NCBI GenBank assembly: GCA_022818135.1
Contig: JAFMSR010000005.1
Location: 26,937,263 to 27,001,262 of the forward strand
Source of the DNA: Saxidomus purpurata
Taxonomy: Eukaryota; Mollusca; Bivalvia; Venerida; Veneridae
Length of the DNA stretch: 64,000 nucleotides
Direction of reading: 5' to 3'
This document shows, in pieces, positions 12,461-24,200 of the stretch. The position numbers and the translations under genes are program-made. The notes under the pieces were generated by a model, which was not told the origin of the DNA, searched no databases, and was given only the letters and a program-made list of their open reading frames with translations. The first letter of the stretch is position 1, and every line of letters starts with the position of its first letter.

Positions 12461-13512
12461 TCCGTACGTTTGATCATTATTGAAAGGAGACAGTTAGGTA
12501 TTTGACTAGCAAACGTTTTTTCCATATTAAGTAAATTTGTTTTAGGTAGATATATTTATGGTTTATAATTTTATGTGCTTGTAAATCTGACAACAAGTTA
12601 TGTTGACATTTTTGTCATCCATGGATGCTGAAGTTAAGTAAACAAGGTTTAGTCGTAATCTGTGTGATTTCGTTTTCCATCCCGTTTATTTGTAACAGTT
12701 TATTTGTTCTACATGTTTATGCTAGGTATTTTCATTAAAGCAAAACGTAGGTATTGTATATCTCAAAAAATTTTAAGAAAAGTAGGTCAGTTGCTAGAAT
12801 TAACTTTAGAGTGACTTCCCTTTCGGTGTAATTTCATGGTTTCACTAATATATCTTCCTGATTGGAGTAACATGGAAGAAAAACTTAAATTTATTTTTCA
12901 TATCATGATTTGAAGTATTTGATGATGTATGAAAAATGTTTTTGTAATTTCACTTTCAGGTTTGTTTAGATTGCATCATTGCTAAGAAAAGTTCCAAAGT
13001 TGCACCATCACTTTTGCCATGTGGAATTTATTGAAATGGTAAACTTATTTCATGTAGTGTATCATTAAATTTCACTTAGTGTTTCTTCTCTATTTTGGGA
13101 CTGGTGCCAGAACTGTACCAGTGTATTTGGGAAAAATTAGCTATGCCAATGAATTCATCCGCAAGAAATTGTATTTTAATCATGTAGGGATTATTCTAGT
13201 TCGGAATGGCAGGGCACTCTGCCCTTTTCTTTTTAAGACCATCCTTCTGTCTGACTTTTCCCCATCCTCCCAACTATTGAAGCAGACCGTTTCTGGTCAT
13301 ACTGCTGAGGACTTGTCCTAGCTGTCAACCACTTGTCCGTCCCGAATTTGGTGCCCTTCTGATCATAATGCTGGTAAGAACATACCCTAGTTGTCAATGA
13401 TTGGTCAGTCCTCACATAATCGTAGATACAATCTATCACTTACACTCGTCGTACTCCAGCTAGTTGAGGGAATTATACAACCTGTCACGCATGTCGGCAT
13501 TATTATTCATCA

Positions 13513-13564
13513 ACCCCCCCCCAGGGGGGGAAAAACCCCCCCAAAAAAAAAAAAAAAAAAAAAC

Positions 13565-13616
<52 letters not shown>

Positions 13617-13654
13617 CAAAAAAAAAAAAAAAAAAAAAAAAAAAACACCAACCA

Positions 13655-13698
<44 letters not shown>

Positions 13699-13750
13699 AA
13701 AAAACCAAAAAAACAAAAAAAAAAAAACCCAAAAAAAAACCCCCCCCCCC

Positions 13751-13816
<66 letters not shown>

Positions 13817-13846
13817 CCCCCCAAAAAAAAAAAAAAAAACCCCCAC
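13513..13846. repeat. Tract of A and C homopolymers
   Basis: About 330 bp composed almost only of A runs and C runs on the + strand, with one short G run at the start (CCAGGGGGGG). It produces spurious ORFs in several frames (Lys/Pro one way, Phe/Gly the other). It has no unit structure, unlike a normal microsatellite. It is most likely a collapsed or miscalled low-complexity region from long-read assembly, with some real poly-A/poly-C repeat underneath. Confidence 0.9.
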
Positions 13847-14074
13847 TCTTGTTTTTAGATTGCAATACTGTGTCATAAATTAGTCACCGCAGTTATACAA
13901 CCTGAATGGCAAAAGCAATCACAAAGTTGCAAACATTCTAGGGCTTGGTTAAAGATGATGACATAATTTTGTTTTGCCTCCGGAACATTGATGACACTAA
14001 ATAACCATAATTATTTAAGAAGAAATAATTGCACTCAGATAATCAATGTATTTTAATATTAATCTTCATTCAGG

Positions 14075-14880
14075 GTGCTCGGTAGGCTTTGAAATCAAGG
14101 GTCATTGACTCATAAGCCGAAAATTTCAAGGGTTGAAATAAAATTTTCAAGAGTCACAGTGACAATTTTAAGGGTCGAGTCAAGTGTCATTGGATTCCGG
14201 TAATATGTCTTAGTGTTATATCCAGGATGAAAAAAGGGCATGTGGCTGTCAGAAAGGGGCAGGGAGACAGTGCGCGGTTTTCTTTCAGTGAAGGGCATTT
14301 CTGTTAATTGTTGTGATTCATAATGTGTGCTAAATAACTACTGTAACACTAGCCTTTAAGGCATTTTCCTAATAAGCGGCTCCTCAATTTATAGGAAACT
14401 ACCAAACCAATGAAAAATACTGACCTTCAAGACTATACTAACCAATGAAAGTAAAGAAATCAACTTGTTTATTTCTAAAAATAGAAAGCAAGCGTTTCAA
14501 TAAAAGGTATTTATAACTGTAATAAGATCCTTTCGGATTATGGCAAGATCAATTAAACATTTTAATATATTAAAATTATCCCAAATTAAAGCAATGGGGA
14601 AAACAGTGCCACTGATTACAGGGGTGAAATTTGAAAGTCCTGAAAATTGAAGCTGGGGGCAAGAGGCCCCTGGAAGCTCCTGGCTTTTAGTTATTTCAGA
14701 GAGCTTCTGATAAATTCCTAGAGACAGGATGTTTAGTTCAGTAGGCTTTGGAACTGAATGGTCAATGACCCTTCAGCCTAACTTTTCTTAGGACAAAATC
14801 AAATTTTCAAGAGCTAAGGTGAGGATTTTAAGGGTCGAGTCACGGGTCATAGAGTTCATGTCATAATCTCTAGGTGTGCA
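14075..14880 (+). repeat. Two direct copies of a dispersed repeat
   Basis: The block at about 14075-14220 (TAGGCTTTGAA...GGTCATTGACTC...TTTTAAGGGTCGAGTCA) recurs at about 14735-14880 with the same order of phrases (TAGGCTTTGG...GGTCAATGACCC...TTTTAAGGGTCGAGTCA). A third, weaker copy of the tail (CATATTTTTCTGTTTGTGTCCTGC) follows at about 16165-16200. There are no coding features; the family is unknown to me. Confidence 0.55.
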
Positions 14881-15033
14881 TGTAATATTTTTCTGTTTGT
14901 TTCCTGCATTTTTTTTGCTCCTCGTTTGTCACATATTTTCACGACCTCGCATGTCCGTGATTTTCGTATATATGTCTTCGATTTTTTGCGATTTTAACAG
15001 TTTTTAATACAAAGTAATCTGACAATTCTTCTC

Positions 15034-15680
15034 TTTTTAGCTCACCTGGCACAAAGTGCCAGAGTGAGCTATTAGGATCGCTTTCCATCCGGGGTCCGTC
15101 GTCAGTCCATCCACCATTTCCTTCAAACGACACCTCTGAAACCACTGGGCCAGTGTTGATAAAACTTTGCAGGAATGTTCCTTGCATGAAGCTCTAACAA
15201 AGTTGTTCAAAAAATTCCATTCCATGCGGAACTCTGGTTGCTGTGGCAACAAATAGGAAAAACTTAAAAAATCTTCTTCTCTGAAACCACAAGGCCTAGA
15301 GCTTAGATATTTGGCATGTAGCATTGTCTAGTGGACCTCTACCAAGATTGTTCAAATTATGACCCTGCGCGGGTGGTCACTTAGTTTTATATAGGAAAAA
15401 ATTTTAAAATCTTCTCTGAAACCACAAGGCCTAGAGCTTAGATATTTTGCATGTAGCATTGTCTAGTGGACCTCTGCCAAGATTGTTCAAATTATGAGCC
15501 CCGGGTCAAAATTGACCCAGCCCGAGTGTCACTTAGTTTTTGCAAAGGCTTATATGGGAAAAACTTTAAAATCTTTTTCTCTGAAACCACAAGGCCTAGA
15601 GCTTAGATATTTGGCATGTAGCATTGTCTAGTGGACCTCTACGAAGATTGTTCAAATTATGACCCCTGTATTATTTACAA
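15034..15680 (+). mobile_element. Modular repeat family A, copy A1 (5' part)
   Basis: Begins TTTTTAGCTCACC and then the large hairpin TGGCAC-AAA-GTGCCA flanked by GTGAGCT. A leader and then tandem core units follow (AAACCACAAGGCC...TTAGATATTTGGC...GTCTAGTGGACCTC). The 3' end of the family (GGTGAGCGAT plus hairpin) is absent: the copy stops where the TIR element at 15683 begins. Minus-strand ORFs here are shadows of the repeat. Confidence 0.8.
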
Positions 15681-15682
15681 AA

Positions 15683-15877
15683 TTCTTTGATATATTTGTA
15701 CAAAGTTATCAGGGTCCGTGGTTTAATCCGAGGCAATCATGGTGTTTAGAATAAATCATCGCGAATTATATTTATAATCGATCAATTATTAATTATTTTA
15801 ATGACCGAGTTGTTCGCACATTTATTAGGGATGGATTAAACCACAGACCCTGATAACTTTATAAATATCAAAGAAAA
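15683..15877. mobile_element. MITE-like element with about 45-bp TIRs
   Basis: The left end TTCTTTGATAT...AAAGTTATCAGGGTC...GTGGTTTAATCC is repeated inverted at the right end (GGATTAAACCAC...GACCCTGATAACTTT...ATATCAAAGAA). The interior is about 100 bp, AT-rich and non-coding. It sits exactly where family A copy A1 breaks off, so it either inserted into A1 or marks its deletion point. Confidence 0.75.
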
Positions 15878-15879
15878 CG

Positions 15880-16655
15880 CCGACAAATTTCTGACGTAAC
15901 GTACATGTGCAGTAACAACACATGGTTATCAGATAATAACAGGTGTACATGCGGTGTCTTTTGATCGCCTGGGGCGTTTATGTAATCGGCAATCCAATGC
16001 TGACCACGCATCGGATTAAGGTTAGGGCTGAATGGTGATGATAAAGGACATAAAATATCATGACTTTAGGGCAAAATGAATGTTAAGAAGGGCAGAGTGG
16101 CGGCACGAAAAGGCGGCAGGGCCGGGGCCACGCCATCACACTACAGATATAACACTATATCTTAGGCTTGCACATCATATTTTTCTGTTTGTGTCCTGCT
16201 GCTTTTCAGTCGTATTTTTCTAATGATTCTTAAATTAATAGTCACTTGTCTTAATATTTTTAAAAAAAATGCTTTTATTGTCATTCGTTACTCTTCAAAA
16301 TCAGTGATGGTCGAGTTTTATCAAGTTTTAAAACATGAATGCATGTGCGAATGTCAGTAATGACAAATGATTATCGGAAAACAGAAAAACATTTAATTGT
16401 CTTTTGATTTTATGCTTCTGGTGATCTGTCAATTACAATACACCGTGGCGTGTCAGAGTCAGCCGCTCATTAGTCTGTGTTTCAAACAGTTATAGAAATT
16501 TGCCGAGGTCGATCATTGTTTATCAACTAACACCTTTGATAATGAGCGTGACGGCCACATGCTGGTTGATAGGTAGTAACTAGCTCCACCTTCTTCCCCC
16601 CTCACTTTAAAATATAGGGGAGATTTTCAATAATACGGGGGGTCAATATCAAATA
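15880..16655. other. Non-coding sequence, no gene seen
   Basis: No open frame of note. It contains part of the dispersed repeat mentioned at 14075 (around 16010-16260), including a GC-rich stretch (GGCGGCAGGGCCGGGG) near 16100-16130. Confidence 0.4.
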
Positions 16656-16659
16656 CCAT

Positions 16660-16900
16660 TTTTTTAGCTTGACTTTTCAAAGAAAAGCGGAGCTATCCTA
16701 TTGCCTCGGCGTCTACGTTGGTGTCACACCTTGGTTAAGTTTCGTACCACCCCACTTTATTTCAAAACTGCTAGAGGTATGGCTTTGAAAATTACCATAC
16801 TTGTTTACCATCATAATCTCCATCTACAGACAACAGTACATAACTCTGTCACGGTTTTTGTCTTTAGAGTTACCTCCCTTCCGCTTTTACGGTTTTCATG
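16660..16900 (+). mobile_element. Modular repeat family F, copy F1 (5' fragment)
   Basis: Starts with a T run and TTTTTAGCTTGAC, then a small hairpin (CTTTTC-AAA-GAAAAG) and GCTATCCTATTGCC. The same 5' module is at 27712 and 55472. No core array or 3' end is recognisable, so this is a fragment. Confidence 0.55.
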
Positions 16901-17686
16901 TAAATAAATACGCCAAAGTCTGGAAATTCAGCAGATTTTGTCTTTTGATTCGTTTGCGTGATTTTTCACCCACAAGTTACAAAAATATTGCGATCTTCCG
17001 AAAAATAGTGTGAATCCCGCAATCCCGCGTTCTATAATAGAATTTGGTATTTACATGTATAACCCTTGACATGTTTTAAAGCTTTTGAAGATAACCAGAA
17101 AAAAATTCTGATCCATCAAAAATATCAAATATTCCAGAAAATGGGGAACCAACGGGGTTGCTAAAATATGTGACAAACAACAATAATTAAGTAAAACTGA
17201 TGTATTTTTTTATCCTTCACTGTTTTAGATTCAGAAATGGAAGAGGTGTGGTTGTTGTAGACGAAGTTTAATTTAATCTATACATTATAACACGTACAAA
17301 AGATTCTGTGGGATAAAGACATTTTGTCTTGATACATGTATCAACATCTAAGAGACTACTTTTTTTTGCCAGTAATATTTAAAGCCCCAGACCTGTTTGC
17401 TGCCTCAGGGGGGATCACTTTAAGTGTTTAGCAAATATCTTGGTAAGTTATCAATTTTGGTGTCACCATGCGTACAATTTCCCAATTTTCAGGAAAAAAA
17501 CCCTGACATGGCCTAGTAACACCTACAATGAACAGAGAATGGACTTTGCCCAAAAGATTACAAATTCCCTAGCACACGGTCTGCACCCTGCAATTTAGTC
17601 TTTGGTTAAGTGGTGCATGTGTAAATTCTATTGTAGATAACAGTTTAAAAAATCAAAATTTCAGTTCATAGAAGACACTGGTAAAG

Positions 17687-17803
17687 ATGTGGAAATGTGA
17701 CAGGTGTGGTAAGGTGTTCCAGCATCACCTACATGTTGCACAGCATAGACGCATTCATAGTGTATATAGGCCATACAAGTGCCACTTTGGATCCTGCCTT
17801 CAG
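17687..17803 (+). CDS. C2H2 zinc-finger protein, coding exon 1
   Basis: First coding exon of the main gene, 39 codons. The ATG follows an in-frame TAG 18 nt upstream, within a sequence starting after acceptor TTTCAG (17664), so this exon carries the true start and the end of the 5' UTR. It encodes MWKCDRCGKVFQ and onward: finger 1 (C4, C7, H20, H24; C-x2-C-x12-H-x3-H), the linker SVYRPYK, which resembles the TGEKPYK linker, and the first half of finger 2 (C32, C37). It ends CAG|GTAATA in phase 0. Finger 2 is completed exactly by the exon starting at 21255, which proves the junction. Too short for an ORF scan. Confidence 0.88.
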
Positions 17804-18137
17804 GTAATATTACACACTATGTCAGGGACTGACTTTTGTGTTCTCTGAAAAAAGCCAGCGCTCTGATATTTTGAAAAATCCACTTGCAGATAGATAGGTT
17901 GTTGTGAAACAGTGGCGTTCTATCAATCTTTGCTATAAATTTTTGTTCAGTTCTTGTGGAGGGGGTACCTGTATAAAAATCAGGTACATATAATACAGCT
18001 TTGGAGAAAGATGGGAAAAAGTAGAGAGAGTGGGAAAAAGGGTGACTTGGAGACTGACTCCATTTTGAAAAGTCAATTGCTCCAATCCAATAGACTGAGG
18101 CCGTTTTGAGTGATAATTTCTTTTGCTGGGCTTAACC

Positions 18138-18290
18138 TTTATTTAACCAGAGTGCCAGAGTGAGCTATTAGGATCGCTCACTGTCCAGCCTATGTTGTCC
18201 GTTCACATTTTCCTTCAAACCACATCTCCTCTGAAATCGTTGAAATCGTTGTTGAAACTTGGCAGGAATGTTCCTTGAACATTTTTTTGT
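18138..18290 (+). mobile_element. Modular repeat family A, fragment A2
   Basis: Carries the inner 5' module of family A (AGTGCCAGAGTGAGCTATTAGG, here from 18151) and the leader phrase TTCCTTCAAAC...GGCAGGAATGTTCC, then stops. It lacks the left hairpin arm and any core array. Confidence 0.7.
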
Positions 18291-18569
18291 CGTGTGCACT
18301 CATTTCTGTATGAAAAATAACTTGGAGAGTTGCCAGTACTTTAATATCTACTGCATTCATAACCAGAGCTTCAGTTGCTCAACCCAATCAGTCAGGGCTT
18401 AGTCGTTAAAAATCATGTTACCCCGAAATGTTGAAATTGGACAATATTTTATCACATTTGATATTGATTTAGGTGTATTTCAAAAGGAAAAACAAGCAAC
18501 TTCAGGGGTAATAAAAGCCAGTTTAGACTGTCTCTAAAACGATGTGTGTACTATTTAGCCTTGATGATA

Positions 18570-20146
18570 TTTTTAGCTCATCTGGCACAAAGTGCCAGAG
18601 TGAGCTATTAGGATCACTCACCGTCCAGGGTCCATCGTCCGCCAAACATTTCCTTCAAACAACATCTCTGAGGCCTCTGTGTAAATGTTAATGAAACTTT
18701 GCAGGGATGTTTCTTGCTTGAAGGCTTCAAGCTCTATCAAAATAGTTCAAAGAACTTTATTCCAATATTGCTTAAGATTGCTTAAATTATGCCCCTGGGA
18801 TCAAAATTGAATCTACACGGGGGGTCACTTAGTTTTACATAGGCTAATATAGGAAAAACTTTAAAATAATCTTCTCTGGAACCACAAGGCCGAGAGCTTA
18901 TTTAGCGTGTGGCATTGTCTAGTGGACCTCTACCAAGATTGTTCAAATTATGACCCCCGGGTCAAAATTGACCATGCTCGGGGTCACTTAGTTTTGCATA
19001 GGCTTATATGGGGAAAACTTTAAAAAATATTCTTCTCTGAAACCGTAAAGCCTAGAGCTTAGATATTTGGCATGTAGCATTGACTAGTGGACCTCTACCA
19101 AGATTGCTTAAATTATGCCCCTGGGATCAAAATTGAATCCACACAGGGGAGTCACTTAGTTTTACAAAGGCTAATATAGGAAAAACTTTAAAAATATTCT
19201 TCTCTGGAACCACAAGGCCGAGAGCTTAGATATTTAGCATGTGGCATTGTCTAGTGGACCTATACCAAGATTGTTCAAATTATGACCCCAGGTCAAAATT
19301 GGCCCCACCCGGGGGGGGTCACTTGGTTTTACATAGGCTTATATAGGAAAAACTTTAAAAATCTTCTTCTCTGTAACCATAAAGCCTAGAGCTTAGATAT
19401 TTGGCATGTAGCATTGGCTAGTGGACCTCTACCAAGATTGCTTAAATTATGCCCCTGGGATCAAAATTGAATCCACACAGGGGGGTCACTTAGTTTTACA
19501 TAGGCTAATATAGGAAAAACTTTAAAAATATTCTTCTCTGGAACCACAAGGCCGAGAGCTTAGATATTTAGCATGTGGCATTGTCTAGTGGACCTCTACC
19601 AAGATTGTTCAAATTATGACCCCCGGGTCAAAATTGACCCCGCCCAGGGGGGTCACTTGGTTTTACATAGGCTTATATAGGAAAAACTTTAAAAATCTTC
19701 TTCTCTGAAACCATAAGACCTAGAGATTAGATATTTGGCATGTAGAAATGCCTAGTGGACCTCTACTAAGATTGTTCAAATTATGACCCCCAGGTTAAAA
19801 TTGACCCCTCCAGGGGGTCACTTGATTTTACATAAGCTTATACAGGAAAAACTTTAAAATCTTTTTCTCTGAAACCACAGGGCATAGAGCTTAGATATTT
19901 AGCATGTTGCATTTCCTAGTAGACGTCTTAAAACTTTGTTCAAATCATACCCCTGGGGTCAATATTGGCCCCGCCAAGGGGGCCACTTGTTCTACAAAGA
20001 TGTATATAGGAAAACATATTTGGTATGTAACTGTGTCTTGTGGTCTTCCACCTATCATGACTCTTGGGTCAACTTTGACCACACCCATTAGGCAAGTGGA
20101 CTGGTATTCAGGTGAGCGATAAAGGGCCATCATGGCCCTTTTGTTT
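18570..20146 (+). mobile_element. Modular repeat family A, copy A3 (full length)
   Basis: About 1.58 kb. The 5' end is TTTTAGCTCATC with the TGGCAC-AAA-GTGCCA hairpin. A non-repeated leader is followed by seven or so core units of about 167 bp, seen from TAGATATTT at 19061, 19228, 19395, 19562, 19729 and 19892. The 3' end has AGGTGAGCGAT, the inverted partner of the start, then the stem-loop GGGCCATCATGGCCC and TTTTGTT. Units alternate between two types, giving a 334-bp higher-order repeat. The architecture matches Helentron-associated (HINE/Pearl-like) elements; it encodes nothing. Confidence 0.85.
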
Positions 20147-20149
20147 TGC

Positions 20150-20229
20150 AAGTTGTTCTGTAACTACTTACTTCAGTTGATAAAGCGGTCTTTCTGGGGT
20201 TTTAATCACATTTAGTGATAGGTCTAGTT
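20150..20229 (+). mobile_element. Modular repeat family C, copy C3 (3' end only)
   Basis: Matches the 3' terminus of C1 and C2: TTTGCAAG...TTCAGTTGATAAAGC, a damaged subterminal repeat (CTGGGGTTTTAATC), the stem-loop ATCACATTTAGTGAT and TCTAGTT. It begins directly behind the end of A3, so the two elements abut or A3 inserted into it. Confidence 0.7.
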
Positions 20230-21254
20230 TATTAAAATATTAATGCACAGCCATCGTTGATAAGTGGTTTACAATTTCCACATTACAATAGAACTTTGGG
20301 AAAAAACAGGTCTGTGATGTCATATATCAAGGCTCGTGAAAATTTGTCAGTCTGGACCGATTTTTAACTCGTCAGAATGATTCCCGTGACCAAAAAATTA
20401 ATAAAAAATTCTTAAGATTTCATAAAACTGACTAAATGTCAAAATGTAAGTCATATTGACCACAATTATCTGTGTATCCCCACCTCCCAAGTATCTCCTA
20501 GTAACGCATCAAGATAATTGCTTGAGGCGGGTATTTGTTAATCAGTCCGTGTGATCAATATTTATGCCTTGGGAGCCGCTTGAAATCGGTCCAAATACGA
20601 GGCAGGTGTAAGGAATTAATTGATCCCAGTTACTCCAAACAATTATATTTAAGAATAATAATTGAATTAACAGCCATGGTTCTATGAAACCTAGTCTCAT
20701 ACTCAACCTAGAATTTATCAAAACAAGAGGACCAAGATAGTCTGGTGTTACCTGCCCCTACCCATACAGTACGGGTCAGGCAAAGCTCTATAATGGCGGC
20801 GCCCACACTATCAAATGGTTAATACAGGGTTTTATGTAGGAGTTGATCATTCAAAAAACCTTGCAGTATGTGATTTGTCAATACGAACCCAATGTAAATT
20901 GCTTATAATATTTGATTGACCAGCAAAATATAACGGGAAATATACAACAGGAAAAATAACCGTGTTTTCGGACGTGGTAGATATTCATTGGCATTTCGGA
21001 TATTTAAGGGATTTTCATAAAAAAAATTCAATCTTCAAATTGAGATGGAATTCAGAACCCATGTTCTAAGGACATGGCCTTTAGGTCAAGGTCGCTCATA
21101 AGTGTTTTTACCTTTAAAGGTGCGAGAGTAAGCTCATGGGTCCCAAACTTTAAGAAGACTAGAACTGTGTTTTGCTATTTTCTCTGTAGATATCTGTACT
21201 CTGTCTTCCTTACCTTCACCTTATTCAAACTCCTTTTCCTGTTTTATTTTCCAG

Positions 21255-24200
21255 TCTTGTCACAACCTGAGTAAGCTGCAAAGACATCAGCGATCCCACA
21301 TAGATCACAGACGTTATTATTGTAGAATTTGTCGAGTGCGTTTCCTACAGAAAGTACATCTAGAACATCACAAATGTCGGCCACATGTTCACCACATACA
21401 GAAATGTCATGTTTGTTCAGCCACCTTTCTTCGCATTATCTCGTTAGCAAATCACATACATGAGCAGCATCCTGGAGTTGCAAAAGCCAGGCGTTTAAAG
21501 TATAGGGAATTTTGGAAAACAAGACAGAAGAGAAAAACAATTAATGAAACTGATCTTGAAAACACTGATGATTCCAAAATTCTTCTTAAAATTTCTTTAG
21601 GGAAGAGTATGACCATAATTTCACCGTCAAAACAGTCACCAAGTAGTATAGAAAACAGCAAGAGGGTCACAAAGAAAAAATCTAAAAAGAAACGTAGGAA
21701 AGACGATAAAAAGCCAGAAAGAAAAGGAATTATTCTGTCAATCAAAAAGGGAATGGTCAATGTGAAAGACAAAAGAATTGATGTTAATTCTAGTAATCAG
21801 AGAGTGACTGAAAAAAATTGCGGACTGTCAAGTACAGAATATAAAGTAAGAGAAAAGAAAAGTGAGCTGAAGTTGACTTTCAAAGCTTGCCCAGATTTGA
21901 GCATGAACACTGGTAAAGGAGAGACTTACAAAGTGCTTGAAAAAAGTGATAGTAGGTCAAGTCTTAAACTAGAGAAAAGACTGGCTAGTGGTAATGAGAT
22001 TGATAAATTTGAAGGTAGGGAAGCTGTTGATTTGAAGCCATCAATGCTAAAGGATTCAAGTGAGTCCAAAGTTAGAAATGGTGTGGTAATAACTAAAGAC
22101 AAATCTGGGAAATTCTTAGCAGAGCAACTTCCAGCCTTAAAGTCAAAGAAGAGAGAAAATGTGTTTGAAAGCTTTAATGATGTGGGAATATGGAAGGTAT
22201 TGGAAAGTCCTCGTGACAGGCCAAATGACATTCTAAGGCTCAAATTGTCACCTCAGAAACCTGCTAGAATAGAGTCTACATTAGAAGAAGCTTGCGCATA
22301 CAATGCAGCCAGATATTTAGATATCCCAGTGGACAGTGTTAAGGTGAAAGGAGAAGCATCTGGTGAGGATTCTGATGTTCTTGAACTATTACCTCCATAT
22401 GATAAAGAAAATGATGGAGGAATGAATAATGTGAATGATTCAGGGATTGAAGTACTCAGTAGCTCTTCGTGCAATAGAAGTAATGGTAACTCCGTAAGGT
22501 CAGTGGTGAATGAAGATAATTCTCCGACATACTTCAATACAGAGGACTCAATGTTTTCACTAGATTCGCCCATTACTGAAGTTGTGAACAAATCTGAGCA
22601 TAGTATTTGTCATAAATGTGGTGGAATAATAATGGAGACTAATAACAATGCACAATCACCAGGAAAATGTAGGTGTGACATTACAGATCAAAGATCGTTT
22701 GAAATGCCTGTATCTCCTGTAAAGATTAACTTAATGTCCCCAGAAAGGAAAAATGAGGATGAGGCAGTTTCTGAGCAGCTGGCAGATTCAAAGCATGAAA
22801 TGTTGAAAGATGAAAAAGATAGCACAGCTTCTACACAAAACTCAGAAATGGCCAGTTATCTTGAAAAGCCACAAAGTGATGATGAAGACAGTGATATAAT
22901 GATTATTACGGTTGATAAAAGCCAGATATCAAAAACAGAAGAGGGACGAAGTAGATTAAGATTGAAATTAAGATCTAAAGATATATCCAAGTCACCACAG
23001 AAAGGAATGATAGAAACATTAAGTTCACCTAAAAAGGGAAAAAGAAGTCAATCTGTATCGCCACATAAACCTGAGAAAACGAAAAGTTTTGAATCAGTAA
23101 AACCAGAATATGCCAAGTGTAAAAGTGCTAAGTCAGAGTCAGATATTGTCAAGTCTGAAATGAGTGAACAGGATAAATTCCTTACCGGTGAAAATAGTGC
23201 AACTATCATTGGGCAAGAAGGTAAAAATAACTCAAGTCTAGGAAAGGACCGTGTTGACACAGGTGTTGACGTTAAAGAAAATGTATCCCAGATTACAAAG
23301 AACCATGAATCCGACTCTAGTCGACGTATCATAGTGATCGATGAAGATGATGAATATGTTCCCTTGAAGAATCGAGTGTCAAGTGTCTCTCAATCTGAAG
23401 CAACAGAAACCAGCAAACAAATAAGGAAGAAGCCACTGTTTAAAAGCAAGAAGTCTTCAAGCGAAGACATTTCAATGTGTTTGCTTTCATCGCAGTTCTC
23501 AGAACAGTCTAAACAAAAGCATTGTCATACAATAGAAGATAAATCAGTGCAAAATAAAAAGCCATTATTTAAGAAAAGAACTCTATCTGCAGATGGAAAC
23601 ACTGAGGAGAAAGCTAAGCGGCCATGTTTTAAAACACAAATGTCTGTGCCAGGTAACAGTACAAGAGAAAGTGAAGTGAAAAATGATACAGAAGAACTTG
23701 AGGTCAAGCAAAGCGTTGGTGCTAGTGAGCAGGTAGTGGAAGGGAAAAATGTAACATGTCCTAAATCTGTTAGTAAGTTGTGTATTGTTGGTCTTGAAGA
23801 TGATGATAGCTTGCAAGAGTTTTCTGGTGAAATAATTGGTGACAGCGATAAGATTGATACACCAGTAGAAAAAGCCAAGAAGCCTGCTGTATCATTTGAT
23901 TTGTACCAACAACAGTTCTTGTCTTTCATTTCAAACACAATTAATTCAAGTAAATCAAGCTCAAATAAATTTTCAGACAAAGCCTGTGAAACCAAACAGG
24001 ATAGTAAGTGTGAAAAAGAAATGGAACCTAGAAATGTCATAAGCAAGTCTCCTGGCACAGAAACAGAAAGTTCCAAGAACCGATATTTATCCCCTGATAA
24101 AATACTGCCTGACCAAACAGCTGCTGAAAGAAATTCGAGAAAGAGAAATGAGAAAGAACCTAAACATGTAAAAGATAAAGGGAAGCATAAGAATGTTAGA

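Larger units (their letters stand above)
17804..21254 (+). other. Intron of the zinc-finger gene, repeat-rich
   Basis: Bounded by GTAATA and TTTTATTTTCCAG. It joins phase 0 to phase 0 inside zinc finger 2. More than half is modular repeat: a family A fragment (about 18138-18290), the nearly complete A3 (18570-20146) and the 3' end of a family C element (20150-20229). The rest is unique DNA. All three repeats lie in the sense direction of the gene. Confidence 0.85.

Noticed and set aside
13391..13883. Several overlapping ORFs of 104-155 codons on both strands, Lys/Pro- or Phe/Gly-rich
   Set aside because: They are translations of the A/C homopolymer tract and have no coding character.
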